64,000 bases of DNA from Actinomyces faecalis (GCF_013184985.2 NZ_CP063418.1:2046001-2110000), one strand, 5' to 3'. Shown: positions 29,018 through 38,931, numbered from the stretch's first letter. Made by a program: numbers and translations. The notes: generated by a model not told the origin, from the letters alone.

Positions 29018-29833
29018 TCAGTGGGCGACGGCCGCGCAGTGGTCAGCGAACTGCTCGGCAGCCGAGCCGATCGCGTCGCAGAACTGCGGGTAGTAGTCAG
29101 CAGCGGCCATGGGGGCGTCGACCCATCCGAAGAGGATCGCCGTGGGTACTGCCATGAAGCAGGCGAACAGCGCGAAGGCGACGATGAACGCGATGACGCG
29201 GACGAAGGGGACGACGTTCCCGCGCATGGCGCCGACGGTCTGCAGGGCGGACCACACGCCGTGCCACACGTGCAGGCACAGGGCAGCCAGCGCTACCAGG
29301 TAGATGAGGTAGACCCACCACAGCTGGAAGCCGTAGTACATGTTCTGGTACGCGCGACCGTGCACGTACTCCCCGCCCGGGGTGGCGGACAGGGTGGTGA
29401 ACTGCAGGATGTGCCAGACGATGAACAGCAGCAGGATGACACCGCCCCAGCGCATGGTGCGCATGGCGTAGCGCGAGGCGAAGTACTCCGCTCCCGGCTT
29501 CTTCACGGCGTACTTGTCGCTGCCGCGCGCCTTCTTGTTGCGGTGCCACAGGTGGAAGGCGCTACCAGCGTGCGCCAGGAGCAGCACCACCAGCGCGATA
29601 CGCATGATCCACAGGAAGCCCTCGTAGGGCAGCAGCGGGTTCAGCAGGGTCCGCAGGAACACCGCGTAGTGATCGTAGGCAATCTCACCCTGGAAGTAGT
29701 GGGTGTTGCCGTAGGCATGGAAGATGACGAAGAGCAGGAAGACGATGCCCGACCACGCCATGAGGCGCTTCATAAACACAGTGGTCGAGAAGGCGGTCCG
29801 CTTCTTCTTGGGTGAAACAGTCTGTGAGGCCAC
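29018..29833 (-). CDS. sdhC: Succinate dehydrogenase cytochrome b subunit (type B)
   Basis: 271 aa, five membrane helices (about residues 22-42, 75-95, 128-148, 172-197, 213-238). Candidate haem-ligand histidines lie within helices: VIFHAYGN, LAHAGSAFHLW, IVWHILQF and LCLHVWHGVW, fitting the di-haem single-anchor type. GTG 29833 follows TACGCT (29845-29840, minus) by 6 bases and has no ribosome site, so the operon mRNA is probably leaderless. First gene of sdhCAB. Confidence 0.92.
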   Translation of the reverse strand: MASQTVSPKKKRTAFSTTVFMKRLMAWSGIVFLLFVIFHAYGNTHYFQGEIAYDHYAVFLRTLLNPLLPYEGFLWIMRIALVVLLLAHAGSAFHLWHRNKKARGSDKYAVKKPGAEYFASRYAMRTMRWGGVILLLFIVWHILQFTTLSATPGGEYVHGRAYQNMYYGFQLWWVYLIYLVALAALCLHVWHGVWSALQTVGAMRGNVVPFVRVIAFIVAFALFACFMAVPTAILFGWVDAPMAAADYYPQFCDAIGSAAEQFADHCAAVAH

Positions 29834-29999
29834 GGCGGAAGCGTATCCAGGGTGTGTGCGCCGATAGTCCTACTTGATCGCCCCGATCAGCCCCGTGGAT
29901 CACGGAATGGCGTTATGACGGCATTTGCGGGCGTCCCAGACGCCTAAGGACCGCTCGTGTCGTCGTCATTCGTCAGGTCAAAAGAGCCCCTGTGCCCCG

Positions 30000-30563
30000 T
30001 CATTTCGTGAGGCTGCTCGCACCAAATATCTCCGAGCCCACAGGCCCCGGCCCTGGTCGCAGGTCCAGACGCATGACGACGGCGTCCTCCACCGGTGCGC
30101 TGTAGTAGCGGCGGCGCCTGCCCAGGGGACGGAAACCGTGCCTGGCGTACAGCGTCTGCGCTGCCTCATTCGAGGCGCGTACCTCCAGCAGGACGCCGGC
30201 GCACCCCGCCTCGCGGGCCTGCCTCACCACCGCCCGGAGCATGCTGGTGGCGACCCCGCGCCTCCGGGCCGCCGGGACCGTGGCGATGGTCAGCAGGTCC
30301 GCCTCCCCCCGGCCGTCGCCGAACCACAGGCCCGCGTAGCCCACCACGACGCCGTCGCCGTCGACGACGACCACGTAGCCGCGGTCAGCCTCAGGGCCTG
30401 TGGCCGCCTGAAGCTCGTCAGCCAGCAGGGAGGCGCTCCAGGCCTCCCCGCCGAAGAGCTCCCGCTCCAGGTGGGAGACCTCCGCGAGGTCCCCCACCTC
30501 CATCACCCTCAGTCTCAGGCCTGTGCCAGGCGTGCCTGAGGGCTCGGACCCGGCTGCCGTCAC
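30000..30563 (-). CDS. rimI: Ribosomal protein alanine acetyltransferase-like RimI
   Basis: 187 aa GNAT acetyltransferase. The acetyl-CoA-binding run VPAARRRGVATSMLRAVV and downstream LLEVRASNEAAQTLYARHGFRPLGRRRRYY are the RimI hallmarks. RimI acetylates the N-terminus of S18 in E. coli; the substrate here is not proven. GTG 30563 overlaps the tsaB stop by 4 bases. tsaE-tsaB-rimI is the conserved order. Confidence 0.92.
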   Translation of the reverse strand: MTAAGSEPSGTPGTGLRLRVMEVGDLAEVSHLERELFGGEAWSASLLADELQAATGPEADRGYVVVVDGDGVVVGYAGLWFGDGRGEADLLTIATVPAARRRGVATSMLRAVVRQAREAGCAGVLLEVRASNEAAQTLYARHGFRPLGRRRRYYSAPVEDAVVMRLDLRPGPGPVGSEIFGASSLTK

Positions 30564-31294
30564 CGGTACCGCTTGCGGGTCGTGGGCACCTGGACGTCGG
30601 CGTGCCGCAGGTAGAGGGGCTCGGTGGGCAGCTCCTGGCCGGCCTCGAGGCGCGCCAGCGCCACTCGGACCTGGACCAGGGCGTCGCCCGAGACCGGTGC
30701 GAGGACCGTGCGGCCCTCTCCCAGCTCGGGGTAGAGGCCGACGCCGGAACCGGCCACGACCGTGACGCCGTCAGCGCTCATGACCTCCGCCAGCCGCGCG
30801 GGCGGCAGGACGCTGATCTCTCCCAGGCGCTCGACGTCGTCGGCTCCCTTGGCACGGTAACGGGCGGCGTAGACCTCCTTGCGGCGGGCGTCGGTAGCCA
30901 CCTGGACCACGGAGCGTTCGTCCTCGCCCCCTTGCTGAGCCAGCTCGTCGAGCGCGCGGCGTGCGACGGCGTCCAGGCTCTCCACACCGTGTACCGGCAG
31001 GTCCCGGGCACGTGCGACGGTGCGGGCGGTCACGAGGCCCGCACGCAGGCCGGTGAAGGGTGCTGGTCCGGTCGCGGCCACGACGGCGTCCAGCGGCTGC
31101 GCGGCCACGGCTGGGTCTGTCAGGGCCTGGGCGAGCATCGGGCCCAGGGACTCAGCGTGGTGGCGTGAGTCCTCCTGGGCGGCACGAGTCAGGACGGTCA
31201 GGGCGCGTTCCTGGGTCTGGTCCGTGCGGGCCGGGGCCGCGTCGCAGACCAGGAGCTGGGTTCCGAGTGAGGAGTCGATCGAGACAATGCGCAC
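30560..31294 (-). CDS. tsaB: tRNA t6A biosynthesis protein TsaB
   Basis: 244 aa ASKHA-fold partner of TsaD. VSIDSSLGTQLLV at the N-terminus, ATGPAPFTGLRAGLVTARTVA in the middle, and VATDARRKEVYAARY. Lacks the TsaD metal site, as expected. GTG 31294 lies 6 bases after TAGGCT (31306-31301, minus) without a ribosome site, suggesting a leaderless start even though tsaE lies only 34 bases upstream. Confidence 0.94.
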   Translation of the reverse strand: MRIVSIDSSLGTQLLVCDAAPARTDQTQERALTVLTRAAQEDSRHHAESLGPMLAQALTDPAVAAQPLDAVVAATGPAPFTGLRAGLVTARTVARARDLPVHGVESLDAVARRALDELAQQGGEDERSVVQVATDARRKEVYAARYRAKGADDVERLGEISVLPPARLAEVMSADGVTVVAGSGVGLYPELGEGRTVLAPVSGDALVQVRVALARLEAGQELPTEPLYLRHADVQVPTTRKRYR

Positions 31295-31328
31295 GGGCCC
31301 AGCCTAGGCCCTGACCTGCTTCGGCCGC

Positions 31329-31898
31329 TCAGAGCACGAGGGCTCCCAGGTCCGTCTGTCTCCACCGCTCGCCCAGCGCGGTGATCGTGATGACTCGTCG
31401 GCCGTCGTCGACCTCGGCCAGGTCCGTGACCTCGTCCTCCTCATCCGTGACGCCCTCCTGGTCGTCAGGTCCCGTCGCGGCCAGACCGCCGTGCGGACGC
31501 GCGACCACGACCTCCAGGCGGTCGGCGGACAGGGCCTCGACCTTGTCCTCCCCCCACTCCACGAGGGTCACGGACTCCTGGAGGGAGGAGTCCAGATCCA
31601 GCGCGTCAATCTCCTCCAGGGAGGACAGCCGGTAGGCGTCGACGTGGATGAGGTCGGGGCCGTCTCCCAGGGCCGGGTGGACGCGGGCGATGATGAAGGT
31701 CGGGGAGGAGACCCTGCCACGCACGTCCATGGCTGAGCCGACGCCCTGGGCCAGCGTCGTCTTGCCTGCCCCGAGCCCTCCCGAGAGCATGACGAGGTCG
31801 CCCGGACGCAGGAAGGAGGCCAGGCGTGCCCCGAGAGCGCGTGTGGCGTCCGCGTCCGTCGTCGTCACGGTCACGGTCTGGGCTGAACGAGAGGTCAT
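31329..31898 (-). CDS. tsaE: tRNA t6A biosynthesis ATPase TsaE
   Basis: 189 aa. Walker A GGLGAGKTTLAQG near residue 40, SPTFIIARVH switch segment, Walker B-like LIHVDAYRL, and VTLVEWGEDKVE, all TsaE hallmarks. Has a longer acidic tail than usual (DDQEGVTDEEDEVTDLAEVD). ATG 31898 follows AGGAG; the extension to 31946 is not needed. Confidence 0.93.
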   Translation of the reverse strand: MTSRSAQTVTVTTTDADATRALGARLASFLRPGDLVMLSGGLGAGKTTLAQGVGSAMDVRGRVSSPTFIIARVHPALGDGPDLIHVDAYRLSSLEEIDALDLDSSLQESVTLVEWGEDKVEALSADRLEVVVARPHGGLAATGPDDQEGVTDEEDEVTDLAEVDDGRRVITITALGERWRQTDLGALVL

Positions 31899-31997
31899 CA
31901 CCACTCCTGAGGTCACGGGTCGCGCGGCGGGGCGGGCCGCCGGCACAACTCTAGGCGCCCGTGCAAGAAGGGACAGCGACCGCCGGGACGCAGGCCG

Positions 31998-33353
31998 TCA
32001 CCGCCCGCCGTCCCAGCCCCTCCCCGAGGGGCCGACGGCCACGCGCGGGACCCTCGGCCCCAGCCGGGTGACGATCTCGTAGCTGATGGTGGAGCACACC
32101 CGTGCCCACTCCTCCGCCGTGGGCACCCCCTCACCGTCACGCTGCGGGTCCCCCCACAGGACGGCGAGGTCCCCGGCAGCCGCGGGGGCGGGCAGGTCGT
32201 GGCCCTGCGGGTCCCTTGCCGGCCCCAGGTCGACCACGACCTGGTCCATGCACACCCTGCCCACCAGCGTCGTGCGTCGACCCGCCACCCATACCGGGCC
32301 GGCGCTGGCAGCCGCCCGTGGGACACCGTCGCCGTACCCCACAGGCACCAGGCCCACCCACCGGTCGGTGGGGGCGACCCAGGTCCCGCCGTAGGAGACG
32401 GCCTGCCCGGCAGGGATGCGCTTGACCTGCACGAGGGGCGCCTGCAGGCGCATGACAGGACGCAGCCCCAGCTCCTGGGAGGTAGCCACACCCGGTTCGG
32501 GCGAGAAGCCGTACAGGCCGATACCGGCACGTACCAGGTCCAGGCGAGCCTCAGGGTGCCACTGGAGCCCTCCGGTCGCAGACAGGTGGCGCACGCGCGG
32601 GCGCAGCCCTGCCTGGTGAAGGACCTGCTCACCACGGCGGAAACGCTCCAGGTGATCCTCGGTCGAGCCGCTGTCCGGCTCGTCAGCCCGCGAGAGGTGG
32701 GACCACAGGCCGACGACGTCGACCAACCCCTCGTCCTGCGAGGCCCTGGCCGCACGTGCCAGGTCCGGCAGGTCCTCCGGCACCGCCCCCGCGCGGGACA
32801 TCCCCGTGTCCACCTTGACGTGGATCCGGGCTATGACGCCCTGGGCGCGCGCCGCGGCACGAACGGCCTGCAGCTGCGTCAGCGTGGAGACTGACAGGTC
32901 GAGGTCCGCCACCAACGCCTCCCGCAGAGGCGAGCCTTCCTGAGCAGCCTGCTCCGGGCTCAGGACGGGGACGAGCCAGCACAGCAGGCGTGGCTCCCGG
33001 CTGGAGGCCGGCTCGGCGGACGAGCGCGGGCGCGCGACACCAGCTGCGTCGAGCAGGCCGCGCAGGTGCAGCGCCTCATCAAGCTGGGCGACGCCAAGCC
33101 AGCTGGCACCGGCGTCCAGGCAGGTCCTCGCCACCGCCTCGATACCGTGGCCGTAGGCATCGGCCTTGACCACGGCCATCCACGCGCGTCCAGCCGTACC
33201 GGCAAGGACACGGGCGTTGTGGGCCAGGGCCTCCAGGTCGATGAGGGCACAGGCAGTCGCGGCCCCGGGCGCCCTGACATCAGCCGCCCAGGTGCGTACC
33301 GAGGCCTGCGACACGGGTGAGTCAGCGAAGGACGCGACAGTCATGGGCGACAT
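31998..33353 (-). CDS. alr: Alanine racemase
   Basis: 451 aa, longer than the usual 370-390 because of a 25-residue N-terminal extension and inserts (PRSSAEPASSREP). Makes D-alanine for peptidoglycan. PLP lysine in WMAVVKADAYGHG, the catalytic-base Tyr in PAGQAVSYGGTWVAP, and VCMDQVVVDLG. Two starts are possible (GTG/ATG 33353 or ATG 33344); ribosome sites are weak for both. In the alr-tsaE-tsaB cluster. Confidence 0.94.
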   Translation of the reverse strand: MSPMTVASFADSPVSQASVRTWAADVRAPGAATACALIDLEALAHNARVLAGTAGRAWMAVVKADAYGHGIEAVARTCLDAGASWLGVAQLDEALHLRGLLDAAGVARPRSSAEPASSREPRLLCWLVPVLSPEQAAQEGSPLREALVADLDLSVSTLTQLQAVRAAARAQGVIARIHVKVDTGMSRAGAVPEDLPDLARAARASQDEGLVDVVGLWSHLSRADEPDSGSTEDHLERFRRGEQVLHQAGLRPRVRHLSATGGLQWHPEARLDLVRAGIGLYGFSPEPGVATSQELGLRPVMRLQAPLVQVKRIPAGQAVSYGGTWVAPTDRWVGLVPVGYGDGVPRAAASAGPVWVAGRRTTLVGRVCMDQVVVDLGPARDPQGHDLPAPAAAGDLAVLWGDPQRDGEGVPTAEEWARVCSTISYEIVTRLGPRVPRVAVGPSGRGWDGGR

Positions 33354-33380
33354 TCTCCCACTCTCACCACGGGCGAGCCG

Positions 33381-35078
33381 TCAGAGGGCCGGGCTGTGAG
33401 CGACCATTCGCGCCAGGACACCAGGTAGCGCCTCCGCGACGTCCAGGGCCGTGACCGGCCCGCCGTGCGCGCTCTCGCGCTCGCCGTCAGTCTCCGGCCC
33501 CTGTCGGGTCAGGCTCGCCGCCCAACCGGCGCGTGCGTGAAGACGGACCGCGAGCGCGGCACAGGCTGCGGGATCCAGCCTCTCGCCGCCCTGCTCCTCC
33601 TGCGCTCCCCGAGCGGCGAGCACGGTCCCCAGGACCCCCGCCAGGACGTCGCCGCTGCCGGCCGTGGCCAGCCAGCCGGGACCAGCGTCCAGGGACAGCA
33701 GTGGCCCGGTCTCGTTCCCGGCCCCTCCCGGCTCCGCCCCTGCTGGACGCGCCACGAGCGTCGGGGTCCCCTTGAGCACGACCGTGGCGCCGGTCAGCGT
33801 CGCCAGGTGCCGGACTGCGGCAGCCGGAGCCGCCTCGACCTCATGGCGGGTGCGCCGCACGCCGAGCTCACTGATCAGCGCTGCGGCCTCGCCCGCGTGG
33901 GGAGTCAGTACCCTGCGCTCACCCAGCCCGCCAGGCGCGGTCTGCACGGCTGCGAGCAAGGACGGCACCAGCGTCAGGGCGCCCGCGTCCACGACAGCAG
34001 GCAGGTCCTGGTCGAGGGCACGCTCCAGCGCCGCGGCCAGCTGGGCCATCCGCTCCTCGTCCCCCGGGTCGGTCCCCGGTCCGATGACCAGGGCCTGGCA
34101 GCGGCCGTCAGCCGGGACGACCTCGGGGCGGGACGCGAGCACGAGGTCCTCCACGCGACGTGGGGCGAGCAGCCGGACCATGCCGGCGCCCGTGCGCGCA
34201 GCCGCGCTCGCGGTCAGGACGGCGGCGCCGGGGTAGGTCTGGCTTCCGGCCCACAGGCCCACGACGCCGCGGGTGTACTTGTGGTCGGCGTCGCCGGGTA
34301 CCGTCACCATCCTGGCGAGCGTGGCGTCGTCGGGACGCTGTGCCAGAGGGGCGCAGGCTGGCACCGGCAGCCCGAGGTCAGCCACCTCAAGCTCTCCGAC
34401 GTACTGAGCGGCCGGCGGCAGGAGGTGGGTACCACGCAGGCAGGTGAAGGTCACCGTCCGGTCGGCGGCCAGCACCGGCCCGGATACGGTGCCGTCGTCG
34501 ACGCCGGTCCCCGAGGGCACGTCCACCGCGAGGACCCGGAAAGGACGCTCGCCGCGCCCGCCCCGAGCGAGAAGAGGCTCGATGAGAGCGGCCGCCTCGG
34601 CGCGCAGGACCCCAGTGGCGCCGATGCCCGTCAGCCCGTCCAGGACGAGCCGGAAGGAGAGCGGACCGGAGGGCGCGGTCTCGTCGTGCAGCCAGGAGAC
34701 CGCCTGCTGTCTGGCAAGGACCGTAACGCCGTCGGCGTGCGCCTGGGCCAGGGCTGCGGCGTGCGGGTGCTCGGTGGCCAGCAAGGCGGTCACGCGCGCA
34801 CCGGCGCGTTGGAGCCCCGCACCTGCCAGGAGCGCGTCGCCACCGTTGTGCCCTCCGCCTACCAGGAGCACGACCCCTGCACCGACGATCCCGGCCACCT
34901 GGTGGCGGGCGACGTCGTCAGCCCGGACTGCCAGCTCCCGCCTGGAGGCGGCCAGCAGGTAGTGAGCTGCGGCGCTCATGTAGCGGTCGGTGCCCGCCGT
35001 CAGCGGCGCCTCGGCCTCGGCAATGGCAGACGCCGGGTAGGCGGTGGTCGGGTGGAGGGTCGGGCAGGTCTCACGCAC
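33381..35078 (-). CDS. nnr: Bifunctional NAD(P)H-hydrate epimerase/dehydratase
   Basis: 565 aa fusion that repairs hydrated NAD(P)H. N-terminal YjeF-N epimerase (about residues 10-225) with VVLLVGGGHNGGDALLAG and VLAVDVPSGTGVDDG; C-terminal ribokinase-like ADP-dependent dehydratase (about 240-560) with DADHKYTRGVVGLWAG, VLTPHAGEAAAL, ATVVLKGTPTLVA and GWLATAGSGDVLAGVLG. GTG 35078 follows GGGGAGG by 8 bases; the longer open frame is unlikely. Confidence 0.94.
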   Translation of the reverse strand: MRETCPTLHPTTAYPASAIAEAEAPLTAGTDRYMSAAAHYLLAASRRELAVRADDVARHQVAGIVGAGVVLLVGGGHNGGDALLAGAGLQRAGARVTALLATEHPHAAALAQAHADGVTVLARQQAVSWLHDETAPSGPLSFRLVLDGLTGIGATGVLRAEAAALIEPLLARGGRGERPFRVLAVDVPSGTGVDDGTVSGPVLAADRTVTFTCLRGTHLLPPAAQYVGELEVADLGLPVPACAPLAQRPDDATLARMVTVPGDADHKYTRGVVGLWAGSQTYPGAAVLTASAAARTGAGMVRLLAPRRVEDLVLASRPEVVPADGRCQALVIGPGTDPGDEERMAQLAAALERALDQDLPAVVDAGALTLVPSLLAAVQTAPGGLGERRVLTPHAGEAAALISELGVRRTRHEVEAAPAAAVRHLATLTGATVVLKGTPTLVARPAGAEPGGAGNETGPLLSLDAGPGWLATAGSGDVLAGVLGTVLAARGAQEEQGGERLDPAACAALAVRLHARAGWAASLTRQGPETDGERESAHGGPVTALDVAEALPGVLARMVAHSPAL

Positions 35079-35349
35079 CTGCCCATCCTCCCCTGCCTCG
35101 CGAGGCTGTGACAGTGCCTGGCCGCTGCCAGTCTCTGCGGGTCCTGGACCCAGGGCCACGAGCTGGTGAGGAAGGCCTCAACCGCGCGGTGACAGACGGA
35201 GTAGGGACAGGAGGTGACCCAGTCCCCACCTTGTGAGGCGTCCGTCGCGATCTTCCGCACGACCGAGGACTTAGCTGTTCCCGTCCCGTGCCCACGGACG
35301 GCCCCACCCGTCACTTGGCCTGCGCCCTCAGACCTGGTTACCTGGAGGG

Positions 35350-35736
35350 GTGATCGTAGGAGTCGGCACCGACCTGGTGGACGTGGCACGGTTTGAGGCC
35401 GGGTTACGCGATACCCCGGCACTGGCTGAGCGGGTCCTGACCGACCGCGAGCGCGAGGCCTGCGCCACCCGACCAGCCTCGCTGGCCGTCCGCTTCGCGG
35501 CCAAGGAGGCGGTGCTCAAGGTCCTCGGCTCCGCACTCGCCCAGCGTGGCCGCCAGGCCCCCAGCGGCTGGAGCTACCGGGACATCGAGGTCGTCACCGC
35601 TGCGGGCGCGCCTCCGCGCCTGGCGCTGCACGGCGTCGTCGCTCAGGTGGCCGACGAGCTCGCCGTCTCGCACTGGCACCTGAGCCTGTCCCACGACGGC
35701 GGGGCCGCCGTCGCCGTCGTCCTCGCCGAGGGCTGA
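35350..35736 (+). CDS. acpS: Holo-[acyl-carrier-protein] synthase
   Basis: 128 aa. Attaches 4'-phosphopantetheine to ACP. VGVGTDLVDVARFEA with the Mg-binding Asp, and RFAAKEAVLKVLG with the Glu; HLSLSHDGGAAVAVVLA at the end. GTG 35350 is the conserved start; GGAGG is only one base upstream, too close for a normal ribosome site, so this may be another leaderless start. Divergent from nnr; the gap 35079-35349 shows no other feature. Confidence 0.94.
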   Translation: MIVGVGTDLVDVARFEAGLRDTPALAERVLTDREREACATRPASLAVRFAAKEAVLKVLGSALAQRGRQAPSGWSYRDIEVVTAAGAPPRLALHGVVAQVADELAVSHWHLSLSHDGGAAVAVVLAEG

Positions 35737-35765
35737 GCCCGCCTACCCCCTCTCACCGCGAGCGC

Positions 35766-35820
35766 GCAGGTCGGTGGGTGAGTGCGCACCATGGTCATGC
35801 ACACTCACCCACCGACCTGC
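35766..35820. terminator. Perfect 19-bp hairpin between acpS and glmS
   Basis: GCAGGTCGGTGGGTGAGTG / CACTCACCCACCGACCTGC with a 17-base loop, between convergent genes. No T-tract. Confidence 0.8.
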
Positions 35821-35852
35821 ACATTGGAGCGCCCGGCTCCCCTCACCAGCTC

Positions 35853-37757
35853 CTACTCGACCGTGACGGACTTGGCGAGGTTGCGCGGCTGGTCGACGTC
35901 CAGCCCCTTGGCCCCAGCCAGCGCAGCCGCGAAGACCTGGAGCGGGACCACCGTGAGCAGCGGCCACATGAGGGTGGGCGTACGCGGGACCCGGATGACG
36001 TCATCGGCGAAGGCGTCCACCGCGGCGTCGCCCTCCTCCGCGATGATGATCGTGCGCGCACCGCGGGCACGCACCTCCTGGATGTTGGAGATGACCTTGT
36101 CGTGCAGCACGGGTCGGCGCGGAGTGGGGACGATGATGAAGATCGGCAGACCCTCCTCCACCAGGGCGATCGGCCCGTGCTTGAGCTCACCTGCGGCGAA
36201 GCCCTCGGCGTGCACGTAAGCCAGCTCCTTGAGCTTGAGCGCTCCCTCCAGGGCCACCGGGTAGCCCACGTGACGGCCCAGGAACAGGAAGGAGCTACTA
36301 CCAGCCAGCTCAGCCCCCAGGGCCTTGACCTTGTCCTCCTGGGTGTCGAGCAGCTGCTCGATCTTGGCAGGGATCTGGGCGAGGTTGTCCAGGTAGTCGG
36401 CCACCTCGTCCGGCCACTTGTTGCCCCGCAGCTGGGCGAGGTAGAGGCCCAGCAGGTAGCAGGCCGTGATCTGGGCGAGGAAGGCCTTGGTCGAGGCCAC
36501 GGCGACCTCGGGGCCGGCATGGGTGTAGAGCACGGCGTCAGCCTCTCGAGCGATGGTCGAGCCGTAGGTGTTGACGATGGCCAGGACCTTGGATCCCTGC
36601 TCGCGGGCGTGACGCACCGCCTGGATGGTGTCCATCGTCTCCCCGGACTGGGAGATGGCCACCGTCAGCGTCTTCTCGCTCACGATCGGGTCACGGTAGC
36701 GGAACTCGTGCGCCAGCTCGATCTCCACCGGGATCCGGCACCAGTGCTCGATGGCGTACTTGGCCACGTGCCCGGCGTAGGAGGCGGTGCCGCAGGCGAT
36801 GACGATGATCTTGTCCACGCTGCGCAGCACGGAGGGGTCGATCCGCATCTCGTCCAGGACGATCTCGCCGCGCTCGTCCACGCGCCCGCGCAGGGTGTCC
36901 GCCACGGCGGTGGGCTGCTCGTGGATCTCCTTGTCCATGAAGGTCTCGTAACCGCCCTTGACCGCCGCCGAGGCGTCCCAGGACACCTCCCAGGTGCGCG
37001 GGGTAACCCGGCGGCCCTGCGCGTCCCAGACGGTGACAGACCCGGCCTCCACGAGCACCACCTGGTCATCGGCAACCTCAGCGGCCTTCTTGGTGAAGGC
37101 GACGAAGGCGGCCACGTCTGAGCCCAGGAAGTTCTCCCCCTCCCCTAGGCCGATGACCAGGGGGCTGGAACGACGCGCTGCCACGATGACGCCGGGAGCC
37201 AGCGGCGTGACGGCGAGCAGGGTGAAGGCGCCCTCCAGACGCTTGGTGACCGCCTGCATCGCCTCCACGAGCAGGGCGGCGACGGTGTCAGGTCCCAGGT
37301 CCTGACCAGCGCGCTCAGCCTGGGCCAGGCGGCCGTCAAGGTCCATGTCCAGGACGTGGGCGGCTACCTCAGTGTCCGTGCAGGATGCCAGGGTGCGGCC
37401 AGCAGCCTCGACCTCGGCGCGCAGGGAACGGAAGTTCTCGATGATGCCGTTGTGGACCAGCGCGATATTGCCGGCGCGGTGGGGGTGGGCGTTGTCGGTC
37501 GTCGGACCGCCGTGGGTGGCCCACCGGGTGTGTCCAATACCGGCGAAGGCCGGGTGGGGCGGGGTGTCGGCAAGCGCCGCACGCAGGTTGTCCAGCTTGC
37601 CTGCCGCCTTGACGAGGCTGAGCCCCTGCGGGCCAACCAGCGCGACCCCCGCAGAGTCGTATCCGCGGTACTCCAGGCGTCCCAGGCCGTCCAGCAGGAC
37701 GGTGAGCGAGCGGTCAGAGGCTGTCAGTGGACCGGTGTGGCCGACGATTCCGCACAT
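35853..37757 (-). CDS. glmS: Glutamine-fructose-6-phosphate aminotransferase GlmS
   Basis: 634 aa. Makes glucosamine 6-phosphate for peptidoglycan. Cys2 nucleophile directly after Met (MCGIVGHTG), GIGHTRWATHGGPTTDNAHPH glutaminase segment, two SIS domains (IIVIACGTASYAGHVAKY; FLFLGRHVGYPVALEGALK) and the C-terminal AKSVTVE. ATG 37757 is fixed by the Cys2 requirement; TTGCAT lies 6 bases before it, and no ribosome site is seen. Confidence 0.97.
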   Translation of the reverse strand: MCGIVGHTGPLTASDRSLTVLLDGLGRLEYRGYDSAGVALVGPQGLSLVKAAGKLDNLRAALADTPPHPAFAGIGHTRWATHGGPTTDNAHPHRAGNIALVHNGIIENFRSLRAEVEAAGRTLASCTDTEVAAHVLDMDLDGRLAQAERAGQDLGPDTVAALLVEAMQAVTKRLEGAFTLLAVTPLAPGVIVAARRSSPLVIGLGEGENFLGSDVAAFVAFTKKAAEVADDQVVLVEAGSVTVWDAQGRRVTPRTWEVSWDASAAVKGGYETFMDKEIHEQPTAVADTLRGRVDERGEIVLDEMRIDPSVLRSVDKIIVIACGTASYAGHVAKYAIEHWCRIPVEIELAHEFRYRDPIVSEKTLTVAISQSGETMDTIQAVRHAREQGSKVLAIVNTYGSTIAREADAVLYTHAGPEVAVASTKAFLAQITACYLLGLYLAQLRGNKWPDEVADYLDNLAQIPAKIEQLLDTQEDKVKALGAELAGSSSFLFLGRHVGYPVALEGALKLKELAYVHAEGFAAGELKHGPIALVEEGLPIFIIVPTPRRPVLHDKVISNIQEVRARGARTIIIAEEGDAAVDAFADDVIRVPRTPTLMWPLLTVVPLQVFAAALAGAKGLDVDQPRNLAKSVTVE

Positions 37758-37859
37758 GGGGCGATGCAACCACGCTCGAAGGCGTCGATCAACGCACTGC
37801 GCTGTCAGCGTGGCGGGCAGGCTTAGGCGTCACGGACCCCGATAGGACACACTGGAGCC

Positions 37860-38804
37860 GTGAGCGCACCGTCTCCCTTCATCGAGCTCTCCCGTGACCA
37901 GTGGCGAGCCCTGGCCTCCTCAGCCCCGCTGCCCCTGACCCAGGCGGACGTGGAGAATCTGCGCGGCCTGGGCGACCCGATCGACCTGCCCGAGGTCGAC
38001 GTCGTCTACCGTCCCCTCACCGCGCTGCTGGAGACCTACATCGCCTCCACCCGGGCACGCGGCCAGGCGACGGCTGACTTCCTCGGGGTGGACGAGCGCC
38101 CGACCCCCTTCATCATCGCCGTCGCCGGGTCGGTGGCGGTGGGCAAGTCGACCACCGCCCGTCTCATCGCCCACCTCCTGCGCCGCTTCCCGGACACGCC
38201 CCGGGTGGGCCTGGTGACCACGGACGGCTTCCTCCTTCCCAACGCCGCCCTGGAGGAACGGGGACTGACCGCCCGTAAAGGCTTCCCCGAGTCCTACGAC
38301 CGTCACGCGCTGCTCGACTTCGTGGCTGCGGTCAAGTCCGGGGCTCCCCGGGTGGAGGCGCCGGTCTACTCCCACACGGTCTATGACATCGTGCCCGAGC
38401 GACGTATCGCGGTCGAGCGCCCGGACGTGCTCGTGCTGGAGGGACTCAACGTCCTTCAGCCCGCCCCACGCGGGCACCAGCCTCTGGGCGGCTCCACCCT
38501 GGCGGTCTCCGACTTCATCGACTTCTCGATCTACGTCGACGCTGACCCCGAGCACATCCGCAGCTGGTACCTGGACCGCTTCCTCACCCTCAAGCGCACG
38601 GCCTTCCGCGACCCGCGCTCCTACTTCCGCCGCTACGCCTCCCTGCCCGACGACGTGGCCCTGACGGTCGCCGGGGGGATCTGGGAGAGCGTCAACCTGG
38701 CCAACCTCAAGGAGAACATCGAGCCCACGCGCGAGCGCGCGACGCTGGTGCTGCACAAGGACGCCGACCACCACATGAGCCGGGTGCGTCTGCGCAAGGC
38801 CTGA
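37860..38804 (+). CDS. coaA: Pantothenate kinase, type I
   Basis: 314 aa. First step of CoA synthesis from pantothenate. P-loop VAGSVAVGKSTTARL near residue 90, VTTDGFLLPNAAL, KGFPESYDRHALLDFV and VLEGLNVLQ. GTG 37860 starts 6 bases after CACACT, with GGAG in between, so leaderless or short-leader. Divergent from glmS; the glmM-coaA-glmS neighbourhood is conserved in actinobacteria. Confidence 0.95.
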   Translation: MSAPSPFIELSRDQWRALASSAPLPLTQADVENLRGLGDPIDLPEVDVVYRPLTALLETYIASTRARGQATADFLGVDERPTPFIIAVAGSVAVGKSTTARLIAHLLRRFPDTPRVGLVTTDGFLLPNAALEERGLTARKGFPESYDRHALLDFVAAVKSGAPRVEAPVYSHTVYDIVPERRIAVERPDVLVLEGLNVLQPAPRGHQPLGGSTLAVSDFIDFSIYVDADPEHIRSWYLDRFLTLKRTAFRDPRSYFRRYASLPDDVALTVAGGIWESVNLANLKENIEPTRERATLVLHKDADHHMSRVRLRKA

Positions 38805-38867
38805 GTCCGGCCCGGCTGCGGGCACGCGGCAGCACGGGTCCCTGCGGCCCTCGCGCGGCTCCACGTG

Positions 38868-38915
38868 ACGACGGCGGGGCCCGCTTTTCCAGCGAGAGGT
38901 GGGCTCCGCCGTCGT
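38868..38915. terminator. Hairpin between coaA and glmM
   Basis: ACGACGGCGGGGCCC / GGGCTCCGCCGTCGT, 15-bp stem with one G-T wobble and an 18-base loop that contains TTTT, between convergent genes. Confidence 0.75.
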
Positions 38916-38931
38916 GCGGATAACCAGGGGC